From NCBI RefSeq assembly GCF_027409185.1, contig NC_084465.1:27321864-27385863 (forward strand): a stretch of DNA of 64,000 nt, given 5' to 3'. A model generated the notes under the pieces. It was not told the DNA's origin, did no database searches, and saw only the letters and a list, made by a program, of their open reading frames with translations. The DNA comes from Cynocephalus volans. Its lineage: Eukaryota; Chordata; Mammalia; Dermoptera; Cynocephalidae. The position numbers and the translations under genes are program-made. This document shows positions 33,410 through 64,000 of this stretch, one piece after another (position 1 is the stretch's first letter; the number at the start of each line of letters is the position of its first letter).

Positions 33410-33830
33410 GCTGGCGCGGTCGGGGCGCTGTCGGGGCGCGTCGGCGGGGCGCTGCGCTGCGCGGCGCTCAACTTCTCTCGCGCCCTGGCTGGCGGGTTCG
33501 GCGGGCCTCCTGCTCCTCGGCCGCGGTCTCGCTGTGGCTCTCTTTCCCTCCGGGGGCGGAGCGGTGCTCGGGAAGTGCGGGCCGGGCCGGGCCGGGGGGT
33601 TTAAGAAGCCCCCGGGCCGCCGCCCCCCCCGCCGCGCCCGCGGCCCCCGGGTCCACGTCAGAGCGCCGGCCTCCCAGGAATGCCGCCCGGCCCGCCGTGG
33701 GGGCCGCCCCGCCGGACGCCCCGCCCCCCGCCCGCCCCTCCCCCACGCGGCCCGGCGGCGGGATGGGGGGGCGGCCGCCCCTCGGCCCGGTGCCGCGCTC
33801 TGGAAAGGGGGGTGAAGGCGACACCCGCAC
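32990..33830 (-). promoter_or_regulatory. CpG-rich promoter and first exon of FLNC
   Basis: Very CpG-dense DNA spans exon 1 and upstream sequence. A TTAAA element at 33600-33604, preceded by CTTC on the minus strand, is a weak TATA-like candidate about 190 nt above the start codon. No start site can be fixed from sequence. Confidence 0.6.
33055..33409 (-). CDS. FLNC: FLNC exon 1
   Basis: Residues 1-119. Begins MMNNSGYSD and holds the acidic N-terminus and most of calponin-homology domain 1, including [16 protein letters not shown]. Donor ATCG|GTCAGT. Confidence 0.95.
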
Positions 33831-33839
33831 CCAACACAC

Positions 33840-35523
33840 TCAGACTAAGCACTGTCAGAGGTGAAATATGTTCCGTCCACGCCCCGCAGGGACTAAAGAG
33901 ATAAATGGGGAAACTGAGGCCAGTGGTTAGGGCTAAACACACTGATCTGGTGTTGACAGAATTTTCTGGACGAGCGGGTGGCAGGGCTGTTGACAGGGCC
34001 TGGGAGTTCTGGCTCCCAGCCCAGGGTATTGTCCACCTGGGGACAGGGAAGGGAAGTGTGTGTGCTTGTGTAGGGATGCCTGAGGGGAAGTGGGGACATT
34101 GCCCAGGCCAATTAGGGAGAGGCTTTGGAGGGGGAGCTCCCTCACTGCTCCACTTTACAGGCAGAAAAGCCTCATTTGGAGCCCAAACCCAGGAAAGACC
34201 GAGGCTCTTGCCCCTGACTCAGTGTCCCTGTCACCAGCCCCTTTGGCCTCATCACCTCAGAATGAAGCTGAGCTCAGGAACAGGTTACCTACCCAGTGAG
34301 TCACACTGTGCCCCCCATCCCCCGCCCCCCAAGTCTGACTCAACCAGGGAGAGGAGAGGAGGGAGAGACTGTCCCTGTAGTGCCAGGGAGCCCCCTGGGC
34401 AATGTGCCCATTTGGGCCACAAGGGCAAGTCCTCCCAGGGGAAGGGCGGGTTAGGCAGACAGAAGCAGGGAGAGCCCTGACTGGAGCAGCCAAGGGGAAA
34501 CGTGACTGGGCCAGGTGGGCAGGCCAGGGGCAAAGTGGTCAGGGAGAGCCTGAGGGAGCCAGCCACGATGCCTAGGCAGGACTGGGCCCAGGGTAAGCCA
34601 AGGGCAACTGGAGGACTGGGGAATGGTGACAGCAGGGAAACTGAGGCACCCAAACACACAAGTCAGCCTGGGATGAGGAGAAAGAGCTAAAGAGCATATT
34701 TTTATGCAAAAGGAATGTATATTCTGTAGCATACGTGTGTTCCATACCTCCTGTGTGCCGTTTACGCCATGCTTCCTCAGCTTTCCCAACCTTCTAGATC
34801 AGTAAGTTTAACTGAGCTGGTTAGGAAGCCATGTCTGAGCTTGAGAAGTTTTTTCAAGCCAGACTGTCCCCAACTCAAGCCATGTGATGATTGAGGTTTG
34901 GGAAGTTTTTGGGACCTTACAGGTGAATCATTCGACCTTATTCCTCTTCTCTGCTCAGGCCTGGGGAGAAAAAGGGGGATAGTGGGCCTCTTTGGAGGCT
35001 CTTTACCCAAGGGCAGTGAGAGCAGTCCCTGTTATGGAACTGAGAAAGAAGTTTAGGGTTTTTGCAGGGTGCAGTGCTTATGGTGACAGGGGTCCATGAA
35101 TCATTTCTTTTTCTTCTCATCTAATAAGATTGCTTCATACTTAGGGAGGGAGGGGGAGGAGTAGAGAAGAGACCAGAAACAGAAAAGGGACCTGCTGTGC
35201 ATGGCTGGCTGACAGGCAGGCGGGCAGGCGGGGGGTAGGTGGGGGGGGGGTGAGCTCTGGGGGCCCTGATAGTGACAGGCGAGGTATAAATAGCTTGGGC
35301 CTTGCGGCTCATATTCTGTCGGCTGCCTGTGACGAGGTGCTCAGGAATTCCACTCTCCTGTTGGCAACCCCCTCTCCATATCTCCAGAACTTTCATTCCC
35401 CTCAAGCCACCTTCATCCATGGCCCAAACCACCCATCAGGCACCAGTGCTGTCTACTTGAGAGGCTGAGCTCTCCTGTGGAGAGATGTCCAGCTCCTGGA
35501 ACACATAGCTGCGTCTCACAGAG

Positions 35524-35562
<39 letters not shown>

Positions 35563-36580
35563 GGCAGATTTCTGACAGCCAACTTGAGGTGCCAGGAGCT
35601 CAGGGTTCAGCACTGTTTTCTCTGAAGCCCTGATGATGAAGGAAAAGGTACAGATCTTAGAAAGGATGGATTCCTCTCTGAGCTGCTGGGGAGGAGAGAA
35701 AGGAGTAAGGTGGGGTGGCTTAGAGCTGACAGCCCTTTCATAAACCCTAATGGCTCATAGTCCTGTTTTGTGGGCACTACCTGAGGTCCCCTCAGTCTCT
35801 GTTCAGGTGGGAGAGTCCAGAGGGAAGCCCGTGAGTGGAGAAAGAACTCCCAAGCGTAACCTCCCTTGCTGTCCTTCTGTGAGGTGTGCGGGCCCCAGGG
35901 AAGCGAGTGAATGCCCGGCAGAGGAGGGTGCAGAGTGCCCACAGATGATTCCCATCACCCCTCCCCTCAGAAACCTGAGCCTGTTGCTCTCCAGGATAAA
36001 TCGGGGCCTGACTCAGGCCCAGCAGCCAGTCACAGTCAGCCTGACCCAGGCACAGGCTGGTGACTCACCCCTCAATATAGCCCATGAGCCCAGACTCCAG
36101 GCCCGGCCATGTGGGCTGGAACAGACTGTGCGCAATGCTGGTCCTGGGGCCTGCCAAGTGGGGCCCCCTCCCTCAGGACGGCTAACGTGTTCCTCCTCAA
36201 GCCAGACAGGAGCACATAGAGGGGCTTAACAGGGGGTTTCATCCACTGAGTATTTGGGGCCGTGCTGGCTGGGGCCACAGGCTGTTTATAGCTCTCTGAC
36301 TTACCACTGCTGACCTGTCTCAGGAGACCAGGTTGCCTGGCCCTTCACCTGGTCCCACCTCTCCTATCCAGGGGCACTTCTGGTTAGCCACCAACATTGG
36401 CCATGTTTAACTTGAGCTGAGCCAAATCTGAGTGAGCAAGTCCAAATATTTGAAAACCTAGTTTTTCTAGAACCAGGGACATTTCCACAGTCACTTGTGA
36501 TGATACCAGGCTGGCGAGGCTCACAGCAGGCACATTGACCAATCAGTGATACTGACTATGGCTCTGACCCTGGTGCCTGG
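33840..36580. other. Intergenic DNA upstream of FLNC
   Basis: No coding exon is seen. The DNA is mostly unique with few repeats apart from the (TG)n at 35527. An AT-rich MEF2-like site GTATAAATAG (35284-35293, 9 of 10 to consensus) and an M-CAT-like CATTCC core near 34711 are candidate muscle elements, but each could be chance. Confidence 0.35.
35527..35557. repeat. (TG)n microsatellite
   Basis: About fifteen uninterrupted TG units upstream of FLNC. Confidence 0.9.
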
Positions 36581-36587
36581 GACAGTG

Positions 36588-36800
36588 TGGTAGAGTGGAA
36601 AGATTTGCAGGCTGAATTACAGCCTCTCCACTTCTGGCTCTATAACCTTGGGCAAGTAATGTAACTTTTCTGAACATCAGTTTTCTCCTCTGTAAAATGG
36701 AGTTAGTAATACCCTCATAGGCATTTTTTTGTGTGACAATGAAAGAAATATGAAAGATGATTAGCATGGTACCGGGCATCTAGTAGGTGATCAAAAAAAG
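36588..36800 (+). repeat. MIR SINE
   Basis: 'gtggaaagatttgcagg', 'accttgggcaagtaatgtaac', 'cagttttctcctctgtaaaatgg' and 'gcatggtaccgggcatctagtagg' in MIR order. Confidence 0.75.
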
Positions 36801-37573
36801 TTAGTTTGCTTCCTCTGCTGGTATCTTGGGACCAAGTGGGTTCTGGCTAGCAAGGCCCTTCCTGCAGCTCTGTGTCCCTAACCCTGCAGAGACACTGCCT
36901 GGGTCTCCACTTTTCCCCTCTCCCCTTCCTGTATCCTGAAACTCCACCTGCCAGAATCAGAACCAGCAGTATTTGTGATCTTTAGAGCCACCCACCCTGC
37001 CCTTGTGGCTGGTCTTTGACAGGAGTGGCAGGTGGCAGGCTGCTCTACCAAGTGGCCTGGGCAGGAAAAGCAGAGGGGGCTGGCCTGCAGAGAGACAGTA
37101 AATGGAAGCATTATGCAGAGGGCAGTAGCAGGAAGAGATGAGGCTTCTGAAGGTGTTTTGAGCCCTCGGATCTAGCTCTATCTAGGCCTGGGTGGGTGTG
37201 TGCCTGTTGGCTTCTAAGAGACACCCTTGTAGATTTAAAATCAATTCCTCCCCCAACCCCCCTTTTTAAAGCTAGCTCAGTGAACGTTTCACATTCAATG
37301 AAAGAGACCTCTTTGATACACTTTGGTGATAGTGTATCAACAAGACCAGGAGGCACGAAGTTCAAACCAAATGAAGAGGACAAGGTTCTAGAACAAGCAG
37401 AGAGGGGCAAGTGTCCAAAAGGGAAGAGCTCTGTATTCTAAGCAAAAAGGCTGGGAAAAAGCAGGCCCACATTCCTGTCATTACTCAGGCTCTGGGTTCA
37501 GGTCTGGAGACTGACTGCCTACCAGAACCTGACCTCCATCTTGGCTTCTAATTTCAGGTTAAATCAGTGGTCC

Positions 37574-37905
37574 TTGGTGTCTTGGTCTGTTTGGGCTGCT
37601 ATAACAAAATATCATACACTGGGTAGCTTATAAACAACAGAAATTTATTTCTCACAGTTCTGGGGGTGGGAAGTCCAAGATCAAGGCGCCTACAGATTTG
37701 GTGTCTGGTAAGGACCCGCTTCCTCGTAGTGATGGCTGTTTCCTCACTGTAACCTCACATGGCAGAAGGGGCAGGGATCTCTCTGGGAGCCTTCATGATC
37801 TCATCACCTCCCAAAGGCCCCCCTCCCCTAATATCACCACCTTCAGGGTTAGCATTTCAACATATGAATGGGGGTGGTGGTGGAGCACAAACATTGAAAC
37901 CATAG
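37574..37905 (-). mobile_element. MaLR-type solo LTR (MST/MLT-like), antisense
   Basis: 'gtctgtttgggctgctataac', 'agaaatttatttctcacagttctgg', 'aagtccaagatcaaggcgcc' and 'tttcaacatatgaatggggg' follow the reverse complement of MST/MLT LTRs, which carry AATAAATTTCTGTTG on the other strand. An old non-coding LTR with no internal retroviral genes beside it. Confidence 0.75.
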
Positions 37906-38103
37906 CCCTTAGCTATAGGTAATCTTCCAGTCCTTTCCATTGTACATGCTCTTCAGGCAACTGGTGGCTGGAGTAAAGTGGATAAAAAGTAGGGTCTTAC
38001 TACACTCAAAAGCAAGTGGCCAGTGGCACGAGGTAGGCTGTAAAGAAATTTCTTTAGTTAGGTTACAACTGAGAACATACAATCTAATATAACTGACTTA
38101 AGG

Positions 38104-38262
38104 CAGTGCTTCTTAAATTTTATTGTACACACTAATCAACTGGGGATCTTGTTAAAATGCAGATTGTGTCAGTAGGTCTGTGGCAGGGCCTGACCTACTA
38201 ATAAGCTCCCAGGTGAGGCTGATGCTGCTGGTCCGTGGGCCACACAGAGTAGCAAAGTGCTA
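38104..38262 (+). mobile_element. MER5A-like hAT DNA transposon fragment
   Basis: 'gcagtgcttcttaaattttattg', 'aatcaactggggatcttgttaaaatgc' and a later 'ggtgaggctgatgctgctgg' match the MER5/Charlie non-autonomous family. Confidence 0.6.
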
Positions 38263-38799
38263 GACCACCCTAAATCAGGACTATCTTCAAAGAGGAGTCA
38301 CTTAGAGGGAGGCAGGAAGAACATTTGGCACTGCCCTCAATTTGCCTAGTTGTAGCCGTGTTTATAAGGGGCTGGTCATAAGTTCAGCACTGGCCCCAGA
38401 CCTGCTAGGATGGTCTCTCAGAGCAGCCTTGTCACTCCTGTGGGCTGCATACAATTTGAAAATCTCTCAGTTCTAAATGTCCTTATTATTCTCCCTAGGA
38501 AGGGCTGGGGAGGAAATGCATTCACCCCGTGCTTAGCAGTGCCACCACAGTAGACGCTCTATAGGCATGTGCTGCTTTGGATGTTTGGTTGAATGGAATT
38601 AAGTCCTTGGGCATCAGGTGGAAAGGAGGCAGACAGAGGGCTCCCAAAGAAACCAGTAGTCATGGGGGCCGTTCTGTCCACTGTGGCTTGAGAATACATT
38701 TGGGGTCTTTCATACGGAAATATTCATGATAAGAACAACCAATCACAAAGAATTCTGCAAGAATGAAAGTAAACAGGGACATGCATAAATTACCCTAGT

Positions 38800-39240
38800 C
38801 ATTCTGCTTGTCCCTACTTGGATCCATTCTCAGTCCTCTGTCCTGCTCTGAGCTCCAGCATGCTGACCTTGAAAGATTACATTACCTGGGAACCTCTGCT
38901 CTGGCTCCCAGCTGGGTTCAGCCAATGAGAGGAACCAATAGGAAACTGGTAGGCAGGAGGAGGGGACAGGGGAATAAACTTCCCACTTCACCCTGGCTCT
39001 GGCAGGGGCTGCAGCCCCTTGTGGCCACGCTCCTGTGCGGGGCAGGGCTCAGGCTCTTGCTTCCTCCCCTTCCTCCGGGGCAGTGACAGCTTTCCGTTGT
39101 TGCTAGTGCCTGATACTTTGCTACTCCTTGCTGGTTCTTCTAACTCTGGCTTCTGTACATATCTCTTTACTAAATTCTCTTCAGTTAAAGCTTTGAGTGC
39201 ATCTGCCACCTGTTCACTGCTAGGACCCTGACTAATTTGA
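38800..39240 (+). repeat. Old interspersed repeat, family not fixed
   Basis: 'ttcagccaatgagagg', 'cgttgttgctagtgcc', 'tttactaaattctcttcagttaa', 'catctgccacctgttcactgc' and 'gaccctgactaatttg' follow the order of a common ancient mammalian repeat that I know but cannot name with certainty. A minus-strand frame of 73 codons within it is probably a chance reading. Confidence 0.45.
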
Positions 39241-39636
39241 AAGTCATCTCTGAGAGTAATTCCTTTGAGAAGTTGCCAGGACTAAGCTGCAAAGGCTCCC
39301 ACACAGATCTTACAGTATCCTTCTCACAAACAGGTGTGGGCACAGAACCTAGGAGAGGTTTGTTTCATCTCTCCCCTCCCCGTTCATACCATTTCTCCAG
39401 GTGCAGATGAGTTTCCTTGAGATAGGGTTAATAAGGACAAACCACCCACCTGTGACACAGCTGGCAGCACAAAGAGCCAGCCTCATTTCTGAGGTCATCT
39501 GTAGGATTAGAAATCATATATAGGAGCCAGATCCTTACACGAGGTCCTTGGTTAAAGGGGAGCCGCTCTGTTCTGGTTGTGTAGTGAAGCATTTAGCAAA
39601 TAAACAGTCATAAAGTCTCATGTAATTAGGTTGATA

Positions 39637-39642
39637 TTTAAT
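39637..39642 (-). promoter_or_regulatory. Candidate poly(A) signal (ATTAAA) for terminal exon B
   Basis: Minus-strand ATTAAA about 210 nt below the stop of terminal exon B. It lies in an AT-rich stretch, so chance is possible. Confidence 0.35.
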
Positions 39643-39848
39643 TACAGGTAACCCAGGTTCTTATACAAGGCAGGAGATGAGGGCCAGAAGCTCCCTGTGA
39701 GCCTTTCTAGCCTGGGTGACTGAGGCTAAGGAGATGTAGACACATGAGACACATGGGAGGGGTGGGGGCTCTGGCACAGTGTGTCCTGCCCAAAGCTGAG
39801 GGAGGTGGCCACTGGGGACCTGCCCTCTTGGCTGGTCCAGGTCTGCCG

Positions 39849-61478
<21,630 letters not shown>

Positions 61479-61929
61479 CTCGCTGGCCCCCCGGCAAGTG
61501 GTCTCCCTGGGGGGCCTCCCCGCCCGCCGGTCCGGCCCCCGCGGGGCTATGGCGGCCGGAACGGCCTGCGGACACCAGCTACCTCCGCGGCCGCGCGCGC
61601 CCCCTCTCGACGGAAACGGGCAACGCGCGTGCGCGGGGCCTGTGCCCTGTCCCCCCGCGGGCGGGGCTTGGGGCGCCGTCGCCGGGCCGCAGCACCTGGC
61701 CTGCGTGACGTCGTACCCTAGACGCAACCCCACTGACGAGGGACATGCGCTAGAGCTTTATTTTCCCAGGCAGTTCCTACTTGCATCTCTCCTAGATTCT
61801 CTGACTTCCTGCTTACTTGGAAGGAAGAACATCCGTTCTTCAAGCAAAGGCTCTCCCTTGACTCCATTTCCTTTTCCCTTATTTCCCTGCATCTCTTTAA
61901 AGATAACTATTGGAGTTATCTGTACTCAC

Positions 61930-63265
61930 CGTCTCCATTTCACCTCCCATTTCCTCTTCACTCCCAATCCAATCAGGCTTCTATCTGCACTGACATGTTT
62001 CAGGGTCCTCCATCTTGCCAAACGTAATGGCCATTTCATCTGACTTAGCAACTTTTGACACAGTGGATCATGATCTCTTTGAGGCACTGTCTGCTCTTGG
62101 CTTCCAGAGCATGACATGCTTCAAGAGTTCCTCCTACTTCAGTCTCTTTTGTTCATTTTTCCTTCTATACTGGATCTCTAAGTACTGGAGTGTCTCTAGG
62201 GCTGGACCCTTTTCTCTCCTCTTCCAGTCTCTCTCCATGTGATTGCACGGTGATCTCCCATGGATTCTAATGCCATCTACATGCTACTGACTCACAAATT
62301 TATATAACCAGCCCTGATTTCTGCCCTGGTTCTGGATTCATCTATCCAACTGCCCCCTTAACATATTCACTCAGATGTCCATAGACATTTCAAACTCGAG
62401 AAAACATGTCTTAAATGGCTCCACTAATCCCCAAACGTGTTCTTTGCCAAGTCTTCCCTATTCCGGTAAATGACCTCACCATCCATCTAGTTTCTCAAGG
62501 TAAAGTCATCTCTCATGTCTCTTACACTCCACCCAGTTCATCAGCAAGTCCTGAGGGGTCCTCCTTCAAAATATATTCTGAATTATTTCCATTTCCACTG
62601 TCCTAATCAGAGCGACCATCATCTCTTGACTGCACTATTACAATAACTTGATTACAGGACTCGCGGTTTTGACTCTCTTCCCTCCACCCAATTTCCACAC
62701 AGTGGCCAAAGGGCTCATTTAAAAACCTAAAGCTGATCATATGAACTCAGCCCTGGCTAAGACCCTCCCATAGCTTTCCATTACACTTAATAAGCCAAAT
62801 CCCTCAGCTGGCCTACAAAACCCATTGTAATCTGGCCTCTGACTCTCTGAACTTTCTTTTACCAGGGTCCTCCTCATGCACTTTGCTCCAGCCACAATGG
62901 CCTTGTTTCTCTCCCTCAAGCACACATGAAGCTCATTCTCACCTCTGATCCTTTGCAGTTGCTGTCCCTGGTGTGTTCTTCCTTCAGTGGCTGGGCCCTT
63001 CTCCTTATTCAGGTTGTAGCTCAAATGTCATCTTCTCAAAGAGGACTTTTCTAACTACATTATCTAAAATAAATTCCCATCCTGTCCCTTCTCTATATAT
63101 CATACTATATTGCATTCATAGCATTTATTGCCAGCTTGTGTTGTTTGTTTATTTTCCGCCTTCTTCCCATCAGAATGTACTCTTCCTTAGGGCAAGGATC
63201 TGGTCTGTTTTGTTCATAGCTAGTCCTCCAAACACAAAGGCACTTAATCAATAGTTGATAACCAA
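61930..63265 (+). mobile_element. Long L2 LINE fragment
   Basis: About 1.3 kb follows the 3' part of L2 in order: 'gacacagtggatcatgatctc', 'catctcttgactgcactatt', 'aaaagacc'-type 'aagaccctcccatagctttcc', 'gtagctcaaatgtcatcttctc', and the end 'cttagggcaaggatctggtctg'. It encodes a decayed part of the reverse transcriptase protein with many stops. No CCDC136 upstream exon is seen in it. Confidence 0.8.
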
Positions 63266-63274
63266 ATGAATTAG

Positions 63275-63400
63275 CCCCATTTTACAGATAAGAAACCAAG
63301 TCTCAGAAAGATAAAACTGACTTGCCCAAGATCACAAAGTTTGTAAGTGGCAGAACTGTGCCCAAGAATCGAAGGGATCTGAGACCAATTCCCACACTCT
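63275..63400 (-). repeat. MIR, antisense
   Basis: 'ttttacagataagaaaccaag', 'gacttgcccaagatcacaaag' and 'gtaagtggcagaactgtgcc' match an inverted MIR closely. Confidence 0.75.
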
Positions 63401-64000
63401 TTTCCCTATACAGCACATCTCCTGCCATTTTTCTCATCTGCATGTCCCCTTCATTGCCTGCTTTTAGTGCATCTACAGATGCTTTTGCCTACATTTCCTG
63501 TGCCCTTCTCATCCCCTCCCCCTCTTACACCTTTGCTTGCTTGTTCCTCTCTAGGTCTGCTTCTCTGTTTTCCTTTCTTTTCCATTTATATCTTTATTTT
63601 GGCTTGATCTCAGTTCTCCCTAGAGAGTCCCTGCTGTTTTCTAGGGCAGCTCCCCTAAACCTTCTGGAAGGCCACAGACGTAACAAAAGCTGCCTCTTTA
63701 TTTGGTGGTGCAATGGAATGTGGGACGCCTGCCTTGCTGCTTCCCAGAGACCAAAGGATGTCGGTGTTAGAAGAAAGCGATTTGGAGGCCACACGCTCAG
63801 GTCCTAGGGACCAAGAGAAGCACTCTCATCTGCTTCCCTTAAAAGATGCACAGAGTCCCCTCTAGTCACTTCTCATTGGCTCACTGCTCTTTCCCATGAT
63901 GCCCTGGGACAAAGGAATCTGGCTTGGAATTCAACTGTGATCACCCACCTCTGGCACTGACCAGGAGAACAAAGGAAAAGGGATGCGGTGTGAAAGAGGA
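63401..64000. other. Intergenic or intronic DNA at the window end
   Basis: No coding exon or recognised repeat. If CCDC136 has its long N-terminal exons, this would be an intron of the long form. Confidence 0.4.

Noticed and set aside
38988-39209. Minus-strand frame of 73 codons with a protein-like composition (ADALKALTEENLVKRYVQK)
   Set aside because: The DNA follows, on the plus strand, the order of an old interspersed repeat. There is no conserved match that I recognise, and an in-frame stop lies a short way upstream.
62737-63024. Minus-strand frame of 95 codons near the window end
   Set aside because: It lies antisense within the L2 3' region and is a chance frame.
61750-64000. OPN1SW, expected beyond CCDC136 by human synteny
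   Set aside because: No opsin exon or seven-helix segment is seen. The interval is L2 and MIR sequence, and the gene should lie further out.

Overview
This is mammalian nuclear DNA carrying intron-rich genes, all read on the minus strand. Three orthologues are recognised from their conserved proteins: CCDC136 (61478 down to 43839 or 39849), FLNC (33409 down to 6444) and ATP6V1F (2599 down to 327). Human 7q32.1 has the same order and relative orientation, seen here in reverse complement. The interspersed repeats are MIR, L2, L1, a MaLR-type LTR and tRNA-Ile-like SINEs, with no Alu. That points to a non-primate placental mammal. The SINE type recalls elements described in colugos and in horseshoe or leaf-nosed bats, and I cannot choose between them from sequence alone.

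Layout from low to high coordinate. 1-2850: the two coding exons of ATP6V1F and its CpG-rich promoter. 2850-5730: intergenic, mostly old L2 and MIR sequence plus one SINE. 5730-33600: FLNC, with 48 coding exons that join without a frame break into 2726 codons, and a GC-rich promoter at about 33.0-33.8 kb. 33.8-39.8 kb: intergenic DNA with an LTR, MIR, a MER5-like element and one old unclassified repeat. 39.8-61.5 kb: CCDC136, with 15 coding exons in one path (1046 codons), a second terminal exon, and a CpG-island first exon. 61.7-64 kb: a long L2 and a MIR, with no coding exon seen.

The three genes do not form a pathway. Filamin C is a sarcomeric actin cross-linker. CCDC136 is a coiled-coil protein with a C-terminal membrane anchor. 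ATP6V1F is a subunit of the V1 sector of the vacuolar proton pump.

The most unusual points are: CCDC136 built from about ten exons that each restate one coiled-coil motif, most with phase-0 borders; two alternative membrane-anchor terminal exons in that gene; a 14-residue KSYGS-type repeat in its largest exon; a GC-AG last intron and a 24-nt microexon in FLNC; a degenerate minisatellite in FLNC intron 8; and two copies of a palindromic mariner-like MITE, one nested in an L1. I found no prokaryote-type or clearly undescribed multi-gene system.
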